Below, in pieces: positions 50,638 through 57,441 of a DNA stretch of 64,000 bases. Every line of letters begins with the position of its first letter. Within the stretch, counting starts at the first letter, position 1. The DNA is from an uncultured Bacteroidia bacterium (GTDB lineage: Bacteria > Bacteroidota > Bacteroidia > Bacteroidales > F082). The stretch is taken from contig CADADR010000007.1 in assembly GCA_902786745.1 (NCBI GenBank), positions 16,282 through 80,281 on the forward strand. The letters run 5' to 3'. A program made the translations under genes and the position numbers. The notes beneath the pieces were generated by a model that worked only from the letters and a program-made list of their open reading frames with translations, ran no database searches and was not told the origin of the DNA.

Positions 50638-50994
50638 CAAGTTTTCCTTCAAATCATTAATTACTTGCTGTACTTTTTCACTCCATGGGGTTTTATCACG
50701 AACAAACCCCTTCTCGGTTACTAATTCATTCCATTCAGGATTATTCTTCTCTATCAACTCAATTTTTGCTTTACGGGACAACCCTTTTATCCTGTTTTCT
50801 TCATCAATGGCAGATTGATAATTGTTGAATTCTTTGTAATAAACACAATACTCACAATTATACCTATCCGTAAAAGAGCCTTTGAATTGATGTCTCTTAT
50901 GCTCACCTACTCTTCGGACCAAATCATTTGTACAACCTGTGTATAAAACAGTATGTGAAATATTGGTCATAATATACGTGTAAGAGAATCTCAT
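50635..50994 (-). CDS. GIY-YIG nuclease-domain protein
   Basis: 119 residues. Single GIY-YIG domain: YTYIM (GIY position), VLYTGCTNDLVRRVGEHK (YIG position with the catalytic Arg and His) and a Glu in DEENRIKGL, with NPEW at the end. Stand-alone small GIY-YIG proteins (UvrC N-terminal / YhbQ type) are dispersed in Bacteroidota with no firm role. It is bracketed by palindromic elements A and B, and A supplies its stop codon. Confidence 0.88.
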   Translation of the reverse strand: MRFSYTYIMTNISHTVLYTGCTNDLVRRVGEHKRHQFKGSFTDRYNCEYCVYYKEFNNYQSAIDEENRIKGLSRKAKIELIEKNNPEWNELVTEKGFVRDKTPWSEKVQQVINDLKENL

Positions 50995-51030
50995 GCCTTG
51001 ATTATTGTGCTACAAAAATAGAAAAAAAAC

Positions 51031-51157
51031 AGATTCCCTGCGGGAATGGAGTCAAGTAAAAAGCGGCCAGCGGCGGCAGGTAACGCTTACAAATCGTAAA
51101 CGCCACAAGCCGCCGCGTTGTACATTATAATAAACTCCATTCCCGAAGGGAATCTCA
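51031..51157. repeat. Three-hairpin GATTCCC/GGCGGC element, copy B
   Basis: 127 bases: AGATTCCCTGCGGGAATG arm, inner GGCGGCAGGTAACGCTTAC / GTAAACGCC...GCCGCCG hairpin, and ATTCCCGAAGGGAATCTCA arm. Nearly identical to copy C 12 bases away. B and C fill the 330-base gap between the GIY-YIG gene and porX. Confidence 0.92.
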
Positions 51158-51169
51158 GGATGATAGTTC

Positions 51170-51321
51170 AGATTCCCTGCGGGAATGGAGTCAAGTAAAA
51201 AGCGGCCAGCGGCGGCAGGTTACGCTTACAAATCGCAAACGTCACAAGCCGCCGCGTGGTACATTTATATCAAGCTCCATTGACTTCGTCGAATCGGCGA
51301 TTTCCCCGAAGGGGAATCTCA
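51170..51321. repeat. Three-hairpin GATTCCC/GGCGGC element, copy C
   Basis: A tandem near-duplicate of B carrying about 21 extra bases (TGACTTCGTCGAATCGGCGA region) in the right arm, between CTCCAT and TTTCCCCGAAGGGG. Ends 4 bases before the porX stop codon. Confidence 0.92.
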
Positions 51322-51325
51322 CACC

Positions 51326-52879
51326 TTACTTCGCCGTGAGATGCGTCACCGGGATCAGCATTTCATTCATCGAGATGCCACCGTGCTGGAAGGTGTTGCG
51401 ATAGTAGCTGACGTAATAGTTGTAGTTGTTCGGGTAGGCGAAGAAGTCGCTCTCGCCAGCGAAGACGTAGGTGGTACTCAAGTTCACCTTGGGCAGGAAA
51501 ATCTTCTCGGGGTCTTTCACCTCGAAGACTTCCTTCGGGTTGTATTTCAGGTTCTTGCCATATTTGTAGCGCAGATTGGTGTTCACCTCGCGATCGCCAA
51601 GGATGCGGACAGGTTTTTCGACGTAGGTGGAGCCGTGGTCGGTGGTGATGATCATGTCGCAGCCCTTATCGGCGATGAAGCGCATCATGTCGAAGAGGCT
51701 GGAATGCTCAAACCACGAGTACATCAGCGAGCGGTAGGCTTCCTCGTCATCGGCCAGCTCACGGATGATCTCCATCTCGGTGCGGGCGTGAGAGAGCATG
51801 TCAACGAAGTTGTAAACGATGACATTCAGCTTGTTAGGCATCAGGTTGGCCATCTGTTCGTAGAGTTTTTTGCCCGCCTGCAGGTTCAACACCTTATTAT
51901 AAGAGTACTTGATGTTCTTGCCAAAGCGCTTCAGTTGCTCGCCAAGAAGCTCGCCTTCATATTGGTTCTTGGTGCCTTCGTCCTCCTCGTCGACCCACCA
52001 TTTCGGGTAACGACGACGGATCTCGAGCGGCATCAGTCCGGCGAAGAGCGCATTGCGGGCATATTGCGTAGTGGTAGGCAGAATGCTGTAGTAGATGTCG
52101 TCGGCCTCCACGCGGAAATAGGTCTCAATCAGCGGCTGTATGGCCTTCCACTGGTCGTAACGAAGGTTGTCGATGACGATGAGGAACAGCGGCTTGTCGC
52201 TGTCGTCGAGGCGGGGAATCACCTTGTCGCGCACCACAGTGTGCGACATGACGGGCTTCTCCGACTTGCCTTGGATCCAATCCACATAATTGCGTTCGAT
52301 GTAACGCGTGAACTGCGTGTTGGCCTCTTGCTTTTGGTCGGCGAGAATGCCTTTGATGCCCTCGTCGGTCGACTTCTGCAATTCCAACTCCCAGCGCACC
52401 AAGTTCTTATACAGGTCAACCCACTCGTCGAAGTTCAGGTTGTTGTTGAGGTCCATGCTTATTTTGCGGAACTCCTGCTGGTAACTCATCGTCGACTTCT
52501 CGTCGCGGAGTTTCTTGTTCTCAAGGTTACGTTTCAGCGAAAGCAGGATTTGGTTCGGGTTGACGGGCTTGATGAGGTAATCGGCTATGTTAGAGCCTAT
52601 TGCATCCTCCATAATGCGTTCCTCCTCGCTCTTCGTGATCATCACCACGGGGAGGTTGGGGTATTCGCGCTTGATGACTTCGAGGGCTTCGATGCCAGAA
52701 ATACCCGGCATCTGCTCGTCTAAAAATACAATATCGAAATGGCGTTGGCGCACGAGGTCAATGGCATCGGAGCCGTTGTTGGCCGTCACCACCTCGTAGC
52801 CTTTCTGTTCCAAAAACATGATATGGGGCTTCAGGAGATCAATCTCATCGTCGGCCCAAAGGATTGTCGTTTTGTCCAT
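51326..52879 (-). CDS. porX: PorX-type response regulator with PglZ domain
   Basis: 517 residues from ATG 52879 (MDKTTILWADDEIDLL). Receiver domain 1-120 with the acidic pocket DDE (10-12), phospho-acceptor Asp54 (FLDEQMPG) and a Lys in LIKPVNP. Then a helical linker and a PglZ (alkaline-phosphatase-like) domain from ~200 (FLIVIDNLRYDQWKAI, ITTDHGSTYVEKP). This architecture is PorX, which with PorY and SigP controls T9SS genes in Porphyromonas. Here it sits alone between repeats, divergent from an HD hydrolase. PorX has been linked to oligonucleotide hydrolysis by its PglZ domain in later work on the family. Confidence 0.92.
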   Translation of the reverse strand: MDKTTILWADDEIDLLKPHIMFLEQKGYEVVTANNGSDAIDLVRQRHFDIVFLDEQMPGISGIEALEVIKREYPNLPVVMITKSEEERIMEDAIGSNIADYLIKPVNPNQILLSLKRNLENKKLRDEKSTMSYQQEFRKISMDLNNNLNFDEWVDLYKNLVRWELELQKSTDEGIKGILADQKQEANTQFTRYIERNYVDWIQGKSEKPVMSHTVVRDKVIPRLDDSDKPLFLIVIDNLRYDQWKAIQPLIETYFRVEADDIYYSILPTTTQYARNALFAGLMPLEIRRRYPKWWVDEEDEGTKNQYEGELLGEQLKRFGKNIKYSYNKVLNLQAGKKLYEQMANLMPNKLNVIVYNFVDMLSHARTEMEIIRELADDEEAYRSLMYSWFEHSSLFDMMRFIADKGCDMIITTDHGSTYVEKPVRILGDREVNTNLRYKYGKNLKYNPKEVFEVKDPEKIFLPKVNLSTTYVFAGESDFFAYPNNYNYYVSYYRNTFQHGGISMNEMLIPVTHLTAK

Positions 52880-52906
52880 AGTTTGTGTGTTTATATGGAG
52901 GAAACG

Positions 52907-52914
52907 CAAAAATA
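52907..52914 (-). promoter_or_regulatory. Promoter -7 box of porX
   Basis: TATTTTTG on the minus strand (TAnnTTTG), ~28 bases before the ATG at 52879. Confidence 0.5.
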
Positions 52915-52944
52915 GACATTTTGTTTTAAGGGGATGAACTTTTT

Positions 52945-53078
52945 TGAGATTCCCTTCGGGAATGGAGTGCTAGTGGTGTGTATCTTGCGGCGGCGAGTAG
53001 AACTTACAAATCGTATGCTGTCACAAGCCGCCGCTATTCGATTAAACGATATTCTCCATTCCCCGAAGGGGAATCTCA
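52945..53078. repeat. Three-hairpin GATTCCC/GGCGGC element, copy D
   Basis: 134 bases with TGAGATTCCCTTCGGGAATG and ATTCCCCGAAGGGGAATCTCA arms and an inner GCGGCGGC...GCCGCCGC hairpin containing CTTACAAATCGTA, which is shared with copies B and C. It fills the divergent spacer between porX and the HD hydrolase gene. Confidence 0.92.
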
Positions 53079-53096
53079 ACTTTTCGAAAAAAGCAT

Positions 53097-53104
53097 TACC
53101 TTTG
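53097..53104 (+). promoter_or_regulatory. Promoter -7 box of the HD hydrolase gene
   Basis: TACCTTTG, ~18 bases before the ATG at 53123; the leader would be about 15 bases. Confidence 0.55.
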
Positions 53105-53122
53105 CGGCAAAAATAGCGGCAC

Positions 53123-54358
53123 ATGGCAAGCGCATCCAACAAAAAGAAGATCTTCAACGACCCCATCTATGGCTTCGTCAGCATTCCTGATGAACTGCAT
53201 TTCGATATCATCGAACATCCTTATTTCCAACGCCTTAGACGCATCAAGCAGGTCAGCATGACCAATTTGGTGTATCCTGGCGCCAACCACACCCGTTTTG
53301 CCCACAGCCTCGGCGCCATGCACCTCATGCGTCGCGGCATTCAGCTGCTGCGGGGCAAGGGCTATGAGATCACGGATGAGGAACTTGAAGCCGCATCGTT
53401 GGCCATCCTGCTCCACGACAGCGGTCACGGGCCGTTCTCCCATACCTTGGAGAACAGCATCGTTCACGGCATCTCACACGAGGAGCTCTCGCTGAAGGTG
53501 ATGCAGAAGTTCAACGAGATCCATGAAGGTCGTCTGGACATGGCCATTGAGATCTTTACCGGAAAGTACCCCAAAGGTTTTCTCAGCAAACTCATTTCCA
53601 GCCAGTTGGATGTCGACCGCATCGATTACCTGAAGCGCGACAGTTTCTTCACTGGAGTAGCCGAGGGCAGCGTCAATGCTGAGCGTCTGCTGGAGATGAT
53701 GGAAGTCGTGGACAACGACTTGGCCATCGAGGCCAAGGGCATCTATTCGGTGGAGAGTTTCATCGTGGCACGCCGCATCATGTACTGGCAGGTGTATATG
53801 CACAAGGCCGTGCTGAGTGCCGAATATATGCTGCGCAACATCCTGAAACGCGCCAAGATGCTCAGCCAAGAGCGTGATTTGTTCGCCACCCCTGCCCTGT
53901 CGTTCTTCCTCAAGAACCAGAACGCTTTTCAAGGCCACGACTCAGACGAGGTCCTCGACCGCTTCTGCAAACTCGACGACTATGACGTGATGACGGCAGT
54001 GAAGGCTTGGCGTGATGACAAAGACCGCGTGCTTTCGGAGCTTTGCAGACGCCTGACAGACAGACACTTATTCAAAATCGAGATGCGTGAAGGCGAGTTT
54101 GAGCCAGACTATATCGAGGAGATTCGCAACAAGATTGCGGAATACTACGGTTGGACCAAGGAAGAGGCGGATTACGCGCTGCTTCAGGGCATTTCGTCGA
54201 ACCATGCCTACCATCCCAAGAAACCGGCCATCAACATCCTTTACAAAGACGGCACGCTGAAGGACATCAGCGAGGCCTCCGACCAGCTGAATATTTCAGT
54301 GCTCTCGCAACCCGTGGTGAAGCATTTCATTTGCTATCCGAAGGAGTTGATACTGTAG
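53123..54358 (+). CDS. HD-domain phosphohydrolase (SAMHD1/YdhJ-like)
   Basis: 411 residues. HD metal motif spread over RFAHSLGAMHLM, LLHDSGHGPFSHTLE and LDVDRIDYLKRDSFFTG, as in dNTPase/SAMHD1-like hydrolases. The C-terminal half is helical with ITEEIRN-type segments. Such proteins are near-universal in Bacteroidota, but the natural substrate (dNTP or other phosphoester) is unproven. First plus-strand gene of the window. Confidence 0.85.
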   Translation: MASASNKKKIFNDPIYGFVSIPDELHFDIIEHPYFQRLRRIKQVSMTNLVYPGANHTRFAHSLGAMHLMRRGIQLLRGKGYEITDEELEAASLAILLHDSGHGPFSHTLENSIVHGISHEELSLKVMQKFNEIHEGRLDMAIEIFTGKYPKGFLSKLISSQLDVDRIDYLKRDSFFTGVAEGSVNAERLLEMMEVVDNDLAIEAKGIYSVESFIVARRIMYWQVYMHKAVLSAEYMLRNILKRAKMLSQERDLFATPALSFFLKNQNAFQGHDSDEVLDRFCKLDDYDVMTAVKAWRDDKDRVLSELCRRLTDRHLFKIEMREGEFEPDYIEEIRNKIAEYYGWTKEEADYALLQGISSNHAYHPKKPAINILYKDGTLKDISEASDQLNISVLSQPVVKHFICYPKELIL

Positions 54359-54374
54359 TGAGCTTTTATGCAGA

Positions 54375-54510
54375 TGAGATTCCCTGACGGGAATGGAGTG
54401 AATCATTCTGTTTCCAACGGCGGCTTGAGCCAGCTACCGCAGGGTAATTGATAATAGCCGCCGATGTACACTTTTTGTCCGACTCCATTCCCGCGCCAGC
54501 GGGAATCTCA
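54375..54510. repeat. Three-hairpin GATTCCC/GGCGGC element, copy E
   Basis: 136 bases, the most diverged copy. Arms TGAGATTCCCTGACGGGAATG and ATTCCCGCGCCAGCGGGAATCTCA; inner ACGGCGGCTTG...AGCCGCCG with TACC-GCAG-GGTA. It sits between two convergent genes, where it could also act as a two-way terminator. Confidence 0.9.
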
Positions 54511-54525
54511 TAAACCAAACAAGCT

Positions 54526-54984
54526 TTACAGCCGCTGGTTCATCGCTTTGGCACGGCGCTTTGAGTCCTCCATCACCTCCAAGGCCTGCTGCTGCAAGAA
54601 ACGCTCTTCCTCCGTTTCGGGCTCGAGTGTGATGCCATGTGGGCGTGAATGGTGGTTCTCATCCAAATAAGAGAAAGTGGCGAAGCCATCGGCAGCGATT
54701 TTCTCTGGCTCACGGCTGCGGTACATCTTCGTGTAGACCGTCAGCGTGCTACGACCCACCGAGATGACCTTGCTCTCGAAAGTGACAATGTCGCCCGCGA
54801 AAATCGGGAACTTGAAGTCAATACCGTGGAGCACGAGAAGGACAGTGTCCTTTGTGTCAACATATTGTGCTACAGCAAAATAAGAACTCTCTAAAAAATA
54901 CTCGGAGCAACGACCTGCAAAGAAGGTTTGGTGATGGTTGAGGTCGGCGAGTTTGATCAGTCTTTGGGAATAGTTTGCTTTCAT
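54526..54984 (-). CDS. Acyl-CoA thioesterase (hotdog fold)
   Basis: 152 residues, single hotdog domain: DLNHHQTFFAGRCSEYFLESSYFAVAQYV with the N-terminal Asp/helix motif, GIDFKFPIFAGDIVTFESKVISVGRSTLTV as the central strands. YciA-like thioesterase family. Hydrolyses acyl-CoA thioesters; exact chain length unknown. Convergent with the HD gene. Confidence 0.85.
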   Translation of the reverse strand: MKANYSQRLIKLADLNHHQTFFAGRCSEYFLESSYFAVAQYVDTKDTVLLVLHGIDFKFPIFAGDIVTFESKVISVGRSTLTVYTKMYRSREPEKIAADGFATFSYLDENHHSRPHGITLEPETEEERFLQQQALEVMEDSKRRAKAMNQRL

Positions 54985-54988
54985 ATTT

Positions 54989-55056
54989 AGTTGTTCAGTT
55001 GTTCAGTTATTCAGTTGTTCAGTTGCCTATGGCTTATGGCTTATGGCCTATGGCTG
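54989..55056. repeat. Short tandem repeats (AGTTGTTC and TATGGCTTA)
   Basis: Four imperfect copies of AGTTGTTC (54989-55024), then three imperfect copies of CTATGGCTT (55027-55055). The spacer also has CCATCGGCCATTGGCCATAGG inverted-repeat material up to 55100, overlapping the end of the MBL gene. No gene seen in it. Confidence 0.75.
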
Positions 55057-55095
55057 CCACAATATGGAGGCAAGCCATCGGCCATTGGCCATAGG

Positions 55096-55869
55096 CTATC
55101 GTTCATAGGGTATTTCAATTTTCAGTCCGTCGTAGGCGAGCATCATGCCTTCGGGAAGCTCGCGGTTGACTTCGGCAGCGAGGCCCATACTGTGGCTACA
55201 ATGCGTGAACCAGGTCTTCTTTGCTCCCACTTTTCGTGAGATTTCAATCGCCTCGTCCAAAGTGAGATGCGAATAGTGTTTCTTTTTTTGTAAGGCCTCA
55301 ATAATCAGATATTCAACGCCTTGTAGTTTTGCAATGGCTTCTTCTGAAATCTCACTCAGGTCGGTGACATAGGCGAATTTTCCGATACGGAAGGCATAAC
55401 AGGTCAAGGTGTAATGCTTCAGTTTGATGGGAATGATATGCAAGTCACCGAGGTCGAAAGGCGTCTCGTCGAGGCGATGGATGTCGTAGGTAGGCGCGCC
55501 AGGATAAGGATGCTCGTCGAAGGCGTAGGAATACTCACGTTTGATCTCAGGCAAAGCCGTGTCGTCGACATAAAGCGTCATGGGCTTTTGTTGTTTGAAA
55601 ATGAAGGGGCGCAAGTCGTCGAGGCCGCCGATATGGTCCTTATGCTCATGGGTGATGAGCACGGCGTCCAACTTGGTGACGTTCTCACGCAACATCTGCT
55701 GACGGAAGTCCGGACCGGCATCAACGACGACCGTCACCTCCTCGGTTTGAATCAAGATGGAGGTGCGGAGGCGCTTGTCGCGTGGGTCCTTCGATTGGCA
55801 CACGGGACAGATACATCCAATGACGGGTACGCCTTGTGAGGTTCCTGTACCTAATACAGTGATTATCAT
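55096..55869 (-). CDS. MBL-fold metallo-hydrolase (PhnP-like)
   Basis: 257 residues from ATG 55869 (MIITVLGTGTSQGVP); anything longer needs a TTG. Metallo-beta-lactamase fold with THEHKDHIGG, an upstream GCICPVCQS Cys pair as in the zinc site of PhnP-type phosphodiesterases, and a late THCSHSMGL histidine motif. Probably a cyclic-phosphate phosphodiesterase or lipoate-related hydrolase of that branch. Divergent from the DUF6913 gene. Confidence 0.85.
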   Translation of the reverse strand: MIITVLGTGTSQGVPVIGCICPVCQSKDPRDKRLRTSILIQTEEVTVVVDAGPDFRQQMLRENVTKLDAVLITHEHKDHIGGLDDLRPFIFKQQKPMTLYVDDTALPEIKREYSYAFDEHPYPGAPTYDIHRLDETPFDLGDLHIIPIKLKHYTLTCYAFRIGKFAYVTDLSEISEEAIAKLQGVEYLIIEALQKKKHYSHLTLDEAIEISRKVGAKKTWFTHCSHSMGLAAEVNRELPEGMMLAYDGLKIEIPYER

Positions 55870-55930
55870 ATCTTTATCAATTTTCAAAACGATTCATGAC
55901 CGAATCATTCCATGAACCGAAATAAAAATG

Positions 55931-55938
55931 CAAAATTA
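55931..55938 (-). promoter_or_regulatory. Promoter -7 box of the MBL-fold gene
   Basis: TAATTTTG on the minus strand, ~62 bases before the ATG at 55869. Confidence 0.4.
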
Positions 55939-55980
55939 GCGTTTTTTGGACAAAACAGACTCCTATTTCATAGAATTTCC

Positions 55981-55988
55981 CTACATTT
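55981..55988 (+). promoter_or_regulatory. Promoter -7 box directly before the DUF6913 gene
   Basis: TACATTTG only 5 bases before the ATG at 55994. If used, transcription starts within one or two bases of the start codon. Confidence 0.55.
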
Positions 55989-55993
55989 GCGGC

Positions 55994-56548
55994 ATGAATA
56001 TTTCTTCATATCTTAGAAACAGAGCCTTAAACCGTGCCTTGGAGCAGTTTCTCGCCGAGAAGACGGCAGCTAAAATGCCTAATCTTCAGCGAGTTAACTC
56101 GGTGTTAATCATCCTCGACGAGCACGACAAAAGCATACATAAAAACATAGAAAGCAGCGTGAAGGCCCTCTTCGGCACCGGTCGCTGTGGCTTTATCATC
56201 CTCTGCAACCAGATGTCGGACACCATCCTGCAAAGCGACCTCTACAACGAGATCACGCCCAAGGACTTCGGCTTCATGAGTGTACTGAAACCCGACAAAC
56301 ACGAATACCTCAGGAAACTTCCCTACAGCACCATGATCATCAATATGGCGGGGAAGAATGCCGAAATCAGCGACTACCTCTGCACCTTGCCGAAGTCGGA
56401 CTTCAGGATCAGCTTCCAACAAAGCAAAAATGCAGGACTCTATGACTTGGTGATTGAGAACCCGAGAGGCACCGACCCCGTCTCCAACATTCACGTGTTG
56501 CACAACTACCTGAAGGCTTTGGCGGGAACGCAAACGCAAAATCAATAA
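55994..56548 (+). CDS. DUF6913 family protein
   Basis: 184 residues from ATG 55994 (MNISSYLRNRALNRAL). The promoter box rules out the longer in-frame start at 55946. Soluble, alpha/beta, with VNSVLIILDEHDK and CTLPKSDFRISFQQSK segments. This family sits upstream of dapA in Bacteroidota; function unknown. It is 4 bases from dapA, so co-transcribed. Confidence 0.75.
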   Translation: MNISSYLRNRALNRALEQFLAEKTAAKMPNLQRVNSVLIILDEHDKSIHKNIESSVKALFGTGRCGFIILCNQMSDTILQSDLYNEITPKDFGFMSVLKPDKHEYLRKLPYSTMIINMAGKNAEISDYLCTLPKSDFRISFQQSKNAGLYDLVIENPRGTDPVSNIHVLHNYLKALAGTQTQNQ

Positions 56549-56552
56549 TCAC

Positions 56553-57440
56553 ATGAAATACAACCCTTTCAAAGGCACGGGCATTGCCCTTATTACCCCT
56601 TTCAAACAAGACCAATCTGTTGACACAGAATCTCTCATCAGAATCGTCAACCATGTCATCGACCATAGCGCCGATTTCCTGGTCGTCTTAGGCACCACTT
56701 CCGAGGCGCCTACCCTGACGGCAGACGAGAAGCGTCTGGTCATCAACACGATACTGAGTGTCAACAACGGCCGTCTACCCGTCCTGTTGGGCATGGGCGG
56801 CAACAATACGGAAGCCGTCATCGAAGCCATTAAGGCCCAAGACTTCACGGGCATCCAAGGCATCTTGAGCGTCGTACCCTTTTACAATAAACCCAACCAG
56901 CGCGGCATGAGGGCCCACTTCGAGGCTATCGCCGACGCCAGCCCCGTGCCCGTCGTGGTCTACAACGTGCCAGGTCGCGTGGGCGTCAACCTGCAAGCCG
57001 CCACCTGTGTGGAGCTGGCCAAGCACCCCAACATCATCGCCGTGAAGGAAGCCTCGGGCAACCTACAACAGATCATGGAGATTCTGCGCGACAAGCCTGC
57101 CGACTTCGACGTGCTCTCGGGCGACGATGGCATCACCCAACCCTTGATGGCTCTTGGTGCTACAGGCGTCATCTCCGTGGCCGCCAATGCCTACACCGAT
57201 CCCTTCAGCCGCATGATGCATGCCATGAAGGAGGGTCGCACCGACGAGGCCTTAAGCCTGCACTATGCCATGCTCCGCATGAACCAACTCATCTTTGCCG
57301 ACGGCAACCCTGCCGGCATCAAATGCCTGATGAGCCACATGGGACTGTGCGAGAACGTGTTGCGTCTGCCTTTGGTCACTGTGAACGACAAGGTAGAGGA
57401 CGACATCATTGAAGAATGGAAAGAATTAAAGAACAAATAA
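56553..57440 (+). CDS. dapA: 4-hydroxy-tetrahydrodipicolinate synthase
   Basis: 295 residues, normal length. TIM barrel with GTTSEAPTL (the Thr pair), VYNVPGRVG (catalytic Tyr) and IAVKEASGN (Schiff-base Lys). First enzyme of the lysine/diaminopimelate branch. The M14 peptidase gene starts 1 base after its stop, but that gene has a different job; the pairing is likely chance of operon structure. Confidence 0.95.
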   Translation: MKYNPFKGTGIALITPFKQDQSVDTESLIRIVNHVIDHSADFLVVLGTTSEAPTLTADEKRLVINTILSVNNGRLPVLLGMGGNNTEAVIEAIKAQDFTGIQGILSVVPFYNKPNQRGMRAHFEAIADASPVPVVVYNVPGRVGVNLQAATCVELAKHPNIIAVKEASGNLQQIMEILRDKPADFDVLSGDDGITQPLMALGATGVISVAANAYTDPFSRMMHAMKEGRTDEALSLHYAMLRMNQLIFADGNPAGIKCLMSHMGLCENVLRLPLVTVNDKVEDDIIEEWKELKNK

Positions 57441-57441
57441 A

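Noticed and set aside
51031..51321. CRISPR-like tandem repeat
   Set aside because: Only two long (127-152 bp) palindromic units 12 bases apart, no short repeats with regular unique spacers and no cas genes; they belong to the dispersed three-hairpin family.
51341..52723. 460-codon plus-strand open frame opposite porX
   Set aside because: Antisense to porX; the composition is Val/His/Asp-rich with no domain seen, and porX is certain.
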